DNA from: an uncultured Gammaproteobacteria bacterium
GTDB lineage: Bacteria > Pseudomonadota > Gammaproteobacteria > Steroidobacterales > JABDMI01
Length of the DNA stretch: 10,807 bases
Direction of reading: 5' to 3'
Assembly (NCBI GenBank): GCA_938039225.1
Contig: CALHVH010000200.1
Span: 1-10,807, forward strand
Below, piece after piece: positions 1-7,028 of the stretch. Below the pieces are notes generated by a model, which saw only the letters and a program-made list of their open reading frames with translations, had not been told where the DNA came from and did no database searches. How positions within the stretch are numbered: the first letter of the stretch is position 1; every line of letters starts with the position of its first letter. Made by a program: the position numbers and the translations under genes.

Positions 1-140
1 TTTTCAGATTCGCACAAAAAATTACCTTAGCTTGCGAAAATTAGCTAAAATGTGTGCTAATTCCAGTGAATTTCCCTTGCTTGAACACCCTTTTGATGAC
101 TTCAGATGAAGTTCGTCGGAATAAGTGTCCGTTTAAGGCT

Positions 141-169
141 CTGAATATTGTTTAAAATATACACATAAT
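141..169 (+). promoter_or_regulatory. Candidate promoter for the rpoZ operon
   Basis: A CATAAT hexamer (164-169, five of six matches to the sigma-70 -10 box) lies 17 nt downstream of CTGAAT (141-146, three of six matches to the -35 box). Transcription would begin near 176 and leave a leader of about 70 nt carrying the 11-bp direct repeat. In such AT-rich sequence, chance matches are common, so this is only a candidate. Confidence 0.3.
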
Positions 170-174
170 ATTAA

Positions 175-218
175 GCTTTTCAGCAGTGAAATCACTTTTA
201 AAACATTGCTTTTCAGCA
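175..218. repeat. 11-bp direct repeat, two copies 33 bp apart
   Basis: GCTTTTCAGCA occurs at 175-185 and again, perfectly, at 208-218. The start-to-start distance of 33 bp is close to three helical turns, which would put both copies on the same DNA face. The dyad AGTGA-AA-TCACT (185-196) lies between them. The role is unknown: an operator for a regulator of the rpoZ operon, or a chance duplication. Confidence 0.5.
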
Positions 219-245
219 TATATATAGCTAAAACAGGAAAATACT

Positions 246-536
246 ATGGCTCGCATTACAGTTGAAGATAGCCTTAAGAATTCAGACAATATGTTTGAAA
301 TGGTTTTATTAGCGTCTAAGCGCGCTCGCCAAATTGCCAATGGTTCTGAGCCAATGGTTCCGCGCAATAATGATAAGCCAACAGTCATAGCTCTGCGCGA
401 AATCGCTGACGGACTAATTACTCAAGAAATCATGGAAGCTCGTGAAAAAGCCGTTCAGGATGAAAAATTAGCCGCTGAATTCAAAGAACTTGAAGATCAA
501 GCCGCTACTGAAACGGAATTGATGGCTCAAGAGTAA
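246..536 (+). CDS. rpoZ: DNA-directed RNA polymerase subunit omega
   Basis: Encodes the 96-residue omega subunit, which binds the beta-prime subunit, assists assembly of RNA polymerase and in E. coli forms part of a ppGpp-binding site on the enzyme. The N-terminus MARITVEDSL and the block PTVIALREIADGLI (about residues 45-58) align with E. coli omega (MARVTVQDAV and TTVIALREIEEGLI). The length is close to the family norm of about 90. The C-terminal third is acidic and helical, as is usual. The ATG is preceded by AGGA at 235-238 with a 7-nt spacer. It is the first gene of a tightly spaced series: the spoT start lies 7 nt after its stop. The rpoZ-spoT pairing is conserved across gammaproteobacteria. 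Confidence 0.97.
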   Translation: MARITVEDSLKNSDNMFEMVLLASKRARQIANGSEPMVPRNNDKPTVIALREIADGLITQEIMEAREKAVQDEKLAAEFKELEDQAATETELMAQE

Positions 537-543
537 AGGATAA

Positions 544-2700
544 ATGGAGGTAGGCACATCGATTCTTGACCGCCTCCACCCAGGCAAACGTGCGCTGGGA
601 ATAGTCAACTTACTGGATAAAGTAAAAACTTATCTTAGTCCAGAAGAAGTCGGACAAATTCAAAAAGCCTTTACCTTTGGCTTCAAAGCCCACGATGGGC
701 AAAAGCGACAGAGTGGGGTGCCGTATATATCGCACCCTGTTGCTGTGGCCTCAATTCTGGCCGATATGCGCCTTGATGCACAAACACTCATTGCCGCGAT
801 TTTACATGACACTATAGAAGACACCGATGTCGCAAGAGAAGATGTTGCTTCTGAATTCGGTGAAACCGTAGCTGGATTAGTGGATGGCGTTAGTAAACTT
901 GATCAACTCAAGTTCCGTTCGCGAGAAGAAGCTCAAGCCGAAAGTTTTCGTAAACTCATGTTAGCCATGAGTGATGATGTACGCGTCATCATTATCAAAC
1001 TTGCAGATCGTTTACATAATATGCGCACTCTTGGCAGTTTGAAACGTGACAAAAAACGTCGTATTGCAAGAGAAACTCTTGATATTTATGCTCCTCTTGC
1101 TCACCGCCTAGGCATGCATGAAATTAAGAGTGATTTAGAAAAACTAGGTCTAAAGGCCCTTTATCCAGATCGTTATCGTGTAATCAAAGAAGCCATTCAA
1201 AAAACCAGCGGCAGTGAAAAACAACTGGTAAAAGATGCCTCTAAACATCTTAAAAAACTCATGGCGGCGGCAAAAATTAAAGGACAAATTCAAAGCCGCA
1301 AAAAAGAAATTTTTTCTGTGTATAGAAAAATGCAAGAGCAGCAATTACCACTACGTGACATTGTCGACATTTTTGGAATACGTATAGTGGTAGACAGCGT
1401 CGATGAATGTTATCGAGTGCTAGGCTTGGTGCATACACGCTACAGACCCATGCTTGGAAAGTTTAAGGATTACATTGCTATTCCTAAACAAAATGGCTAT
1501 CAATCCTTGCATACCACTGTACTTGGGCCACGCGGTATGCCCCTTGAAGTTCAAATTCGTACACAAGACATGCACAGATTAGCTGAAGAGGGTATTGCAG
1601 CGCACTGGCATTACAAAGGTGTTGTTGATAATGAACTGGCGCCACAAATTAGAGCGCGCGAGTGGATTCATAATCTCGTTAGTCTTAACCAAGGCACGGC
1701 TGGTGACACGCAAGACTTTGTTGAGGATGTAAAAACCGATTTATTCCCGGGCAAAGTTTTTGTATTTACCCCTAAAGGTCGAATCATTCGCCTAGCGCGT
1801 GCTTCTACACCTGTAGATTTTGCTTATGCAATCCACACTGATGTTGGGCATCGTTGCATTGGAGCCAAAGTGGATAGACGAATGGTTGCTTTGAGTACCC
1901 GTTTAGAAAATGGTCAAACTGTGGAAATTATTACCGATAAAAAATCCAAACCTAATTCTGCTTGGCTCAATTTTGTTGCTACACCCAAAGCAAGACACAG
2001 TATTCGTCAATACATAAGCTCACTAACTGAAACAGGTGCCGAGGACTTGGGTAAACGAATGCTTGATAGAGCGCTTCGAAACCTGGACTCTAGCCTGAAA
2101 AAAATTACTCGAGCAAGCTTACAAAGCTTAGCTGAAGAGTATAATTTACAACGTAAACGGGATTTATTTAAAGAAATCGGTTTGGGTCAACGCCTTGCCC
2201 CCTTGGTTGCTCAACGCCTAGTGCCCCTTAAAGATTCAAACAATATTGAGATTGAGGAACAACAAAGTTTGACCATCAGCGGTACTGAAGGCTTGGTCGT
2301 TACGTATGGAAAGTGCTGTTACCCACTACCTGGCGATTCCATCATTGGTTACTTAACCACAGGTAGAGGCATCGTTATTCACCGCGACACCTGTGGCAAT
2401 TTGGTGGGCTATCGAAACCAGCCTGCTCGTTGGTTGGATGTTACTTGGGAAGAACAAGTTCAATCTGATTTCTTATGTGAACTCAAAATTACAACTAATA
2501 ATGAACCTGGTGTATTAGCTGCGCTTTCAACTCGAATCTCAGATCACGACACCAATATTGCATCAGTTAGTGTGCAAACTAAAGACGACGATGTAAGCTA
2601 TCTTGTATTTCAGTTCTATGTAAAAAACCTTGAACATTTACAAAACATTCTGCAAGATATTGAAAGCCTGAGCTTTATTATCAATATCGAACGCAGTTAA
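544..2700 (+). CDS. spoT: Bifunctional (p)ppGpp synthetase/hydrolase SpoT
   Basis: Makes and degrades the alarmone (p)ppGpp and so sets the stringent response; cytoplasmic, 718 aa, a normal length for SpoT. Domains in order: HD hydrolase (about 40-200) with R55, H64, the H88-D89 pair and D155; RelA/SpoT synthetase (about 245-360) with candidate catalytic D275 and E335 (in EVQIRT) and the block NGYQSLHTT; TGS (about 397-464); a conserved Cys/His region with C591, C592, H613 and C617; and an ACT domain (about 645-715). The motif separating SpoT-type from RelA-type synthetases reads KFKD (306-309), basic as in bifunctional enzymes (RxKD) and unlike the acidic ExDD of monofunctional RelA, and the hydrolase residues look intact. 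An AGGA sits only 3 nt before the ATG, a short spacing; coupling to rpoZ is likely. recG follows directly, without the trmH or ridA found at this place in some relatives. Confidence 0.96.
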   Translation: MEVGTSILDRLHPGKRALGIVNLLDKVKTYLSPEEVGQIQKAFTFGFKAHDGQKRQSGVPYISHPVAVASILADMRLDAQTLIAAILHDTIEDTDVAREDVASEFGETVAGLVDGVSKLDQLKFRSREEAQAESFRKLMLAMSDDVRVIIIKLADRLHNMRTLGSLKRDKKRRIARETLDIYAPLAHRLGMHEIKSDLEKLGLKALYPDRYRVIKEAIQKTSGSEKQLVKDASKHLKKLMAAAKIKGQIQSRKKEIFSVYRKMQEQQLPLRDIVDIFGIRIVVDSVDECYRVLGLVHTRYRPMLGKFKDYIAIPKQNGYQSLHTTVLGPRGMPLEVQIRTQDMHRLAEEGIAAHWHYKGVVDNELAPQIRAREWIHNLVSLNQGTAGDTQDFVEDVKTDLFPGKVFVFTPKGRIIRLARASTPVDFAYAIHTDVGHRCIGAKVDRRMVALSTRLENGQTVEIITDKKSKPNSAWLNFVATPKARHSIRQYISSLTETGAEDLGKRMLDRALRNLDSSLKKITRASLQSLAEEYNLQRKRDLFKEIGLGQRLAPLVAQRLVPLKDSNNIEIEEQQSLTISGTEGLVVTYGKCCYPLPGDSIIGYLTTGRGIVIHRDTCGNLVGYRNQPARWLDVTWEEQVQSDFLCELKITTNNEPGVLAALSTRISDHDTNIASVSVQTKDDDVSYLVFQFYVKNLEHLQNILQDIESLSFIINIERS

Positions 2701-2701
2701 T

Positions 2702-2773
2702 ATTATTACTACTACTTCATCCAAAAAAACGTCCAGCCTTAGCCTAAATAACCTCAATGGGGTTGGTCCTGCT
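2702..2773 (+). other. Probable missing N-terminal coding sequence of recG (non-canonical start)
   Basis: The recG frame stays open upstream of the first ATG (2774) back to a TGA at 2669-2671. The codons just before that ATG read SLNNLNGVGPA, which aligns with the start of E. coli RecG (PLSSLTGVGAALSNKL). This conserved stretch must therefore be translated, yet no ATG, GTG or TTG exists in frame. The likeliest start is ATT at 2702 or the adjacent ATT at 2705, beginning 1 or 4 nt after the spoT stop, by coupled initiation of the AUU kind known for infC and pcnB. With ATT 2702 the protein is 699 aa, close to 693 in E. coli. No clear Shine-Dalgarno sequence is visible. Confidence 0.6.
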
Positions 2774-4801
2774 ATGGCTAAAAAACTAGACGACTACGGA
2801 ATTAAGAATCTAAAAGATTTATTATTCCACCTACCGTCTCGATATGAAGATCGCACCAGAATAATACCCATTGCTCAATGCCAACTTAACCAAAGAGCTG
2901 TCATTGAGGCCAGTGTAGAAACTTGTCAAAGCGTTTTTCGAGGAAAACGCTCTATGTTAGTCACTCTCTCTGATGGTTCTGGAATACTAACTCTACGTTT
3001 TTTTCATTTCAGTAAACAGCAGCAAGCCCAATTTTCACAAGGTGCCACGGTGCGGTGTTTTGGTGAAGTACGTCGCGGAAAAAAAGGCTGGGAAATGATT
3101 CATCCGGAATACCGAGTATTAAAAGATTTTGCTCAAGAGTCGGTTGAAGAACACTTAACGGCCATTTACCCTACCACAGAAGGTATTGGACAAGGCCGTT
3201 GGCGCTTATGGATAAAGCAAGCCCTCACTCAAATTCGTAATCTACAATTTCCTGAGTTACTACCCAGTGAATTGTTAGAGAACAATAAACTACCTGACTT
3301 AGTCAGCTGCTTGGAAATTTTGCATCAACCTCCTCCCAACACCTCTGTAGATGATTTGAATAGTGGCAAGCACCCAGCAATATTACGATTATCACTTGAA
3401 GAATTACTGGCTCATCAAATCAGTTTGCGCCAAGTTCGTTTAGAACAGAAACGCGATAAAGCTCCTAAATTAATCACAAAAAAGTCCCTGCGCGAACAGT
3501 TTATTAAACAATTAAGTTTCGATTTAACTTCGGCACAAGAACGTGTACTTAAAGAAATTAATAATGACTTAGCCAATCCTCACCCTATGTTGCGTTTATT
3601 ACAGGGTGATGTTGGCTCGGGAAAAACTGTGGTTGCTGCTATCAGCGCTTTGGCCGCACTCAGCAAAGGCTTTCAGATTGCCATCATGGCCCCAACCGAA
3701 ATTTTAGCCGAACAGCATTTTAAAAATTTTACTGCATGGTTTGAAGATTTTGATATCAATATTGGTTGGCTGAGTGGTAGCTTAGGCGCTAAGGCAAAAA
3801 GAGAATCACTTGCTGCTCTCGCTTCTGGAGAAACTAATATTTTAGTTGGTACGCATGCCTTATTCCAAGAAGGTGTTGAGTATAAAAAACTTGGCCTTTG
3901 CATTATCGATGAACAACATCGTTTTGGAGTGCATCAAAGATTAGCTTTGAGAGAAAAAGGCAATTTTGAAAAATATGGTATCCCTCATCAACTCATCATG
4001 ACTGCAACCCCAATTCCGCGTACTTTAGCCATGAGCGCTTATGCCGATTTGGATGTATCCGTTATTGATGAGTTACCCCCGGGCAGAAAACCTGTCACCA
4101 CCGCGGTGATTTCAGAAGAGCGACGGCATAAGGTTTTAGAACGTGTGAATTCAATCGTTAGAGAGGGACGACAAGTATATTGGGTGTGCCCTTTAGTCGA
4201 AGAGTCCGAACACTTGCAATGCCAAGCGGCAGAAATTACAGCGCAAACGCTAAGTGAAGTATTTCCTAATCTAAAAATTGCACTTGTTCACGGTCGCCTC
4301 AAAAATGCTCAAAAAGAGTTAGTGATGCAGGCATTTAAAGCCGGCGACGTAAACTTATTAGTCGCCACAACGGTTATTGAGGTTGGAGTTGATGTTCCTA
4401 ACGCAAATTTGATGGTCATTGAAAATGCTGAACGTTTAGGATTATCTCAATTACATCAATTACGCGGTCGCATCGGCCGTGGCGCGGATTCTGGGTATTG
4501 TGTGTTGTTGTATAAGGCCCCCTTATCAGATACGGCGAAGTTAAGACTTCAGACCATGCGCGAAACCACTGATGGTTTCAAAATTTCTGAAAAAGACTTA
4601 CAAATCCGTGGCCCAGGTGAGCTTTTAGGAACAAGGCAAACAGGGCTTATGCAAATGCGTATTGCCGATATTTTAAGAGATGCACATCTTATTCCGGGTT
4701 TGCAAGACTATGCTGATGATATTTTATCTACCAAACCTAAACATGCTCAAGCCTTGGTAAGACGCTGGTTAGGTGACCGCTTACGCTATGGCATGGTGTA
4801 A
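2774..4801 (+). CDS. recG: ATP-dependent DNA helicase RecG
   Basis: Double-strand DNA translocase that remodels stalled replication forks and branch-migrates Holliday junctions; cytoplasmic. From the first ATG it is 675 aa, but conserved sequence continues upstream, so the true start is probably near 2702. Residue positions from this ATG: N-terminal wedge domain with an OB fold (about 1-170); Walker A GDVGSGKT (278-285); DEQH box (379-382); ATPIPRTLA (about 411-419); motif V in TTVIEVGVDVP (about 531-541) and motif VI QLRGRIGRG (about 561-569); then the C-terminal RecG domain with LQIRGPGELLGTRQ (about 608-621). All helicase motifs look intact. It lies between spoT and ubiC in the same direction, 9 nt before ubiC. 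Confidence 0.96.
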   Translation: MAKKLDDYGIKNLKDLLFHLPSRYEDRTRIIPIAQCQLNQRAVIEASVETCQSVFRGKRSMLVTLSDGSGILTLRFFHFSKQQQAQFSQGATVRCFGEVRRGKKGWEMIHPEYRVLKDFAQESVEEHLTAIYPTTEGIGQGRWRLWIKQALTQIRNLQFPELLPSELLENNKLPDLVSCLEILHQPPPNTSVDDLNSGKHPAILRLSLEELLAHQISLRQVRLEQKRDKAPKLITKKSLREQFIKQLSFDLTSAQERVLKEINNDLANPHPMLRLLQGDVGSGKTVVAAISALAALSKGFQIAIMAPTEILAEQHFKNFTAWFEDFDINIGWLSGSLGAKAKRESLAALASGETNILVGTHALFQEGVEYKKLGLCIIDEQHRFGVHQRLALREKGNFEKYGIPHQLIMTATPIPRTLAMSAYADLDVSVIDELPPGRKPVTTAVISEERRHKVLERVNSIVREGRQVYWVCPLVEESEHLQCQAAEITAQTLSEVFPNLKIALVHGRLKNAQKELVMQAFKAGDVNLLVATTVIEVGVDVPNANLMVIENAERLGLSQLHQLRGRIGRGADSGYCVLLYKAPLSDTAKLRLQTMRETTDGFKISEKDLQIRGPGELLGTRQTGLMQMRIADILRDAHLIPGLQDYADDILSTKPKHAQALVRRWLGDRLRYGMV

Positions 4802-4810
4802 AATAAGCCT

Positions 4811-5398
4811 ATGGGAATAAATTCTGAAATTTGGCACCGTGCCGATTGGTCTGCTCTGGCTTATTTGCCTGAACGCGCCAACCGTATCCTAAAGTACTCA
4901 GGATCCCTAACCGAGGCCTTACAAAAACATTTTTCAAACGACGATTTACAATTAACACTTGAAGATAGTCGCATAGAAAAATCAACACCTGAAATAAATA
5001 AAAAACTTGATATCACCGATGCCGAAATCCTTAAACGCATCGTGGTTATCAGCCTTGGGCCCAAACCCTATATCTATGCTGAAACCTATGCACCTTGTTG
5101 GGCAACAGATGAACTCCCGTGGCTGGCTGACTTAGGCAGAGAAACCTTAGGACAGTACTTATTTAGTATTCCGAATGTTAAACGCAGTGCTTTTGAATAT
5201 GCACTTTTAGACTTAAGTGAATTAGAAGTCGAATTCATTTTTGAAGAAGATATTACTCTTTGGGCTCGACGCTCGTTGTTTAAGGTGCCTGGTAAAAACA
5301 CTGCTGAAGTACCTTTATTAGTAACTGAAGTTTTTATGCAACATGTAGCACCAAGCATAGTATCGGAAACTCATTCTGGTGTTGAGTATTATTGCTAA
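4811..5398 (+). CDS. ubiC: Chorismate lyase (chorismate to 4-hydroxybenzoate and pyruvate)
   Basis: Catalyses the first committed step of ubiquinone synthesis, releasing 4-hydroxybenzoate for UbiA; soluble cytoplasmic enzyme. Family blocks visible: LGRETLGQYLFS (108-119), the ITLWARRS segment (148-155) and LLVTEVFM (169-176). R76 and E173 match in alignment the E. coli product-binding Arg76 and Glu155. At 195 aa it is longer than the E. coli enzyme (165 aa), with extra residues at the N-terminal end, a short insertion before R76 (about 55-70) and a tail of about 15 residues after the last conserved strand, ending in Cys. No good Shine-Dalgarno sequence precedes the ATG; with recG ending 9 nt earlier, coupling is likely. 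ubiA starts at or just beyond its stop codon. Confidence 0.92.
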   Translation: MGINSEIWHRADWSALAYLPERANRILKYSGSLTEALQKHFSNDDLQLTLEDSRIEKSTPEINKKLDITDAEILKRIVVISLGPKPYIYAETYAPCWATDELPWLADLGRETLGQYLFSIPNVKRSAFEYALLDLSELEVEFIFEEDITLWARRSLFKVPGKNTAEVPLLVTEVFMQHVAPSIVSETHSGVEYYC

Positions 5399-5403
5399 CT
5401 AGC

Positions 5404-6321
5404 ATGCAGACCATTAAACCTTCGACTAAAAACTCTCTAAAAAATTACTGGCTACTCATGCGTTTCGATAAACCTATCGGAATCTATCTGGTGTTGTGGC
5501 CAACCTTATGGGGATTGTTCTTTGCAGCCGAAGGTCTTCCAAAAACTCATTTGTTAATTATATTCACACTAGGCTGCGTTCTCATGCGAGCTGCTGGTTG
5601 TGTAATTAATGATTATGCTGATAGACATTTTGATAAGCATGTGAACAGAACCAAAGACAGGCCTTTAACTTCAGGTCGCGTTTCAGAAAAAGAAGCCCTG
5701 TTACTATTCACTGGCCTTTGCTTAGTCGCATTCATTTTAGTTTTGTTTACCAACAAGCTAACAATATTACTCTCTATAGTTGCTCTGTTCTTGGCAATTA
5801 TTTACCCATTTACCAAACGCTATATTTCCCTCCCTCAAGCTTGGCTTGGAATAGCCTTTGGCTGGGGCATTCCAATGGCTTTTGCGGCACAGTTAGATTT
5901 AAGTCATTTTTCTAACTTACCAATAACGGCGTGGAAGTTTTTAGTTGCGAATATTTGTTGGGCCATTGCTTACGACACCATGTATGCCATGGTCGATAGA
6001 GAAGACGACTTAAAAATTGGCGTCAAATCGAGCGCTATCTTGTTTGGTAAATATGACCGATTAATTATCGGCATTTTGCAAATAGCTACTCTCATTGTGC
6101 TTTTCGACGTGATGACTGACTTAGGTCATGACTGGCAAAGTGCTAGTTTCTATTTCTCTGGCTTAGGGATCGCTAGCTGTCTCATGCTCTATCAGCAGTA
6201 TTTACTCAAAGACCGTAAACATGAACTGTGTTTCAAAGCGTTTTTAAACAATCATTGGGTAGGTTTAAGTGTACTAATCGGCATAATTCTTCATTTCAGC
6301 TCAATTAATCCGCTTCTTTAA
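5404..6321 (+). CDS. ubiA: 4-hydroxybenzoate polyprenyltransferase
   Basis: Integral inner-membrane prenyltransferase that joins a polyprenyl chain to 4-hydroxybenzoate, the step after UbiC in ubiquinone synthesis. With the ATG at 5404 it is 305 aa (E. coli 290). The N-terminus has FDKPIGIYLVLWPTLWGLF, as in E. coli UbiA. The two Asp-rich Mg-diphosphate motifs are NDYADRHFD (69-77) and DTMYAMVDREDD (191-202). Numerous hydrophobic segments fit the eight- or nine-helix UbiA fold, and the C-terminus (CFKAFLNNHWVGL) is conserved. An alternative in-frame TTG at 5392 overlaps the ubiC stop and would add four residues. Neither start has a clear Shine-Dalgarno sequence, so translation is probably coupled to ubiC. 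It is the last gene of the rpoZ series. Confidence 0.96.
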   Translation: MQTIKPSTKNSLKNYWLLMRFDKPIGIYLVLWPTLWGLFFAAEGLPKTHLLIIFTLGCVLMRAAGCVINDYADRHFDKHVNRTKDRPLTSGRVSEKEALLLFTGLCLVAFILVLFTNKLTILLSIVALFLAIIYPFTKRYISLPQAWLGIAFGWGIPMAFAAQLDLSHFSNLPITAWKFLVANICWAIAYDTMYAMVDREDDLKIGVKSSAILFGKYDRLIIGILQIATLIVLFDVMTDLGHDWQSASFYFSGLGIASCLMLYQQYLLKDRKHELCFKAFLNNHWVGLSVLIGIILHFSSINPLL

Positions 6322-6367
6322 CAAAAATATTCACATCTGGCACTGAAACATTAGAATTATTTGTTAT

Positions 6368-6401
6368 AGTTATCCGTTCATAGGATGGCATAGGGATAAC
6401 T
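6368..6401. promoter_or_regulatory. Inverted repeat upstream of kbp (possible operator or RNA hairpin)
   Basis: AGTTATCC (6368-6375) and GGATAACT (6394-6401) are perfect 8-nt inverted arms with an 18-nt spacer, 34 to 67 nt before the kbp start. The arm centres are 26 bp apart, about two and a half helical turns. The gap between ubiA and kbp (6322-6434) is the only place for a kbp promoter, but no convincing -35/-10 pair was seen. The repeat may be a regulator site or form a 5' UTR hairpin; no function can be assigned. Confidence 0.45.
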
Positions 6402-6434
6402 CTGTGCACCAATATATTAAATGAGGAAAACAAT

Positions 6435-6938
6435 ATGTCATTATTTGGTTTTGTAAAAGATATCGGTAAACGCGTTTTTAATAAAGATGAAGAGGCTGCC
6501 GAAAAAATTCGTGACCACATTCAAGAAGCGGGTATTGGTATTCGAGATTTTGAAGTTGATTTTGATGGTGGAATTGCTGTACTAAAGGGTGAAGTAGACT
6601 CAAAAGCGACTAAAGAGAAAGCTGTTTTAATCGCTGGTAACATAGCCGGTGTTGCTGATGTAATGAGTCAAATTACTGTTGCAGCTCCAGAAGCACCTGC
6701 TGCAACTGACGAACAAGGTGATGCCGCTGGTTCTGCTAAACCTGTTGACGCTCCTGCAGGCGAAGAAGATGATGGGACTGAATTTTACGTAATTCAAGCT
6801 GGCGACACCTTAGGAAAAATTGCAAAACGTGTTTATGGCGATGCAATGCAGTATCCAAAAATCTTTGAAGCTAATCGTGAAGTGATTGAAGATCCAGACA
6901 AAATTTTTGTTGGTCAAAAAATTCGTTTACCAAAATAA
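6435..6938 (+). CDS. kbp: BON-LysM protein, Kbp (YgaU) type potassium-binding protein
   Basis: 167 aa. The N-terminus MSLFGFVKDIGKRVF matches the E. coli Kbp start (MGLFNFVKDAGEKLW). A BON domain follows (about 22-82, with GEVDSKATKEKAV and GNIAGVADV), then a linker rich in Ala, Pro and acidic residues (about 83-115), and a LysM domain (about 117-166, YVIQAGDTLGKIAKRVYGD and a closing VGQKIRLPK). In E. coli, Kbp is a cytoplasmic K+-sensing protein linked to osmotic and high-K+ conditions. There is no signal peptide here, in agreement with a cytosolic role. The linker is about 30 residues, clearly longer than in E. coli Kbp (149 aa in total). GAGGA at 6423-6427 gives a good ribosome site 7 nt before the ATG. 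It has its own terminator and appears monocistronic. Confidence 0.9.
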   Translation: MSLFGFVKDIGKRVFNKDEEAAEKIRDHIQEAGIGIRDFEVDFDGGIAVLKGEVDSKATKEKAVLIAGNIAGVADVMSQITVAAPEAPAATDEQGDAAGSAKPVDAPAGEEDDGTEFYVIQAGDTLGKIAKRVYGDAMQYPKIFEANREVIEDPDKIFVGQKIRLPK

Positions 6939-6949
6939 GTTGGTCAAAG

Positions 6950-6976
6950 TAAAACTGTAGATAGTTTACAGTTTTA
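6950..6976 (+). other. AT-rich hairpin between kbp stop and terminator
   Basis: TAAAACTGTA (6950-6959) pairs perfectly with TACAGTTTTA (6967-6976) around a 7-nt loop, a 10-bp stem beginning 12 nt after the kbp stop and 5 nt before the G+C-rich terminator stem. It is not followed by its own T tract on the plus strand. It may act as a 3'-end stabilising structure, or belong to a two-hairpin end shared with comF transcripts arriving from the other side. Confidence 0.6.
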
Positions 6977-6980
6977 TTTA

Positions 6981-7005
6981 AAAGCCCGCTTTTGCGGGCT
7001 TTTTT
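6981..7005 (+). terminator. Rho-independent terminator of kbp, probably bidirectional
   Basis: AAAGCCCGC (6981-6989) pairs with GCGGGCTTT (6994-7002) around TTTT, and the stem runs into six T's (7000-7005): a textbook intrinsic terminator for kbp. Read on the minus strand, the same stem is followed by TTTTAAAT, so it can also end comF, whose stop codon lies about 23 nt beyond it at 7029. Confidence 0.93.
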
Positions 7006-7028
7006 GCGTCCTCATATTGACAAAAAAC

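Larger units (their letters stand above)
1..245. other. Non-coding region upstream of rpoZ
   Basis: No gene could be supported here. Frame 2 of the plus strand is open from the window edge to a TGA near 115, but the residues match nothing I recognise, including the end of guanylate kinase, which often precedes rpoZ. The stretch contains a 7-bp inverted repeat (AATTAGC at 39-45, GCTAATT at 56-62, 10-nt spacer), an 11-bp direct repeat (175-185 and 208-218) and a small dyad AGTGA-AA-TCACT (185-196) between the copies. It presumably carries the promoter of the rpoZ operon. The inverted repeat might be a weak terminator of an upstream gene, but no clear T tract follows it. Confidence 0.5.

Noticed and set aside
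2..115. Plus-strand frame open from the window edge, possibly the tail of an upstream gene such as gmk
   Set aside because: The 37 or so residues do not resemble the guanylate kinase C-terminus or anything else I recognise, and this length is expected by chance.
152..388. Minus-strand open frame across the rpoZ leader and 5' end
   Set aside because: It overlaps conserved rpoZ codons and its low-complexity product has no family features.
1459..1473. SpoT synthetase motif reads KFKD rather than RFKD
   Set aside because: Arg to Lys is conservative, the charge pattern of bifunctional enzymes is kept, and the catalytic Asp and Glu are present, so there is no reason to call the synthetase inactive.
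6909..6948. Direct repeat GTTGGTCAAA (6909-6918 and 6939-6948) at the kbp 3' end
   Set aside because: One copy lies within coding sequence and the other just after the stop; ten bases, no other copies noticed, most likely chance.
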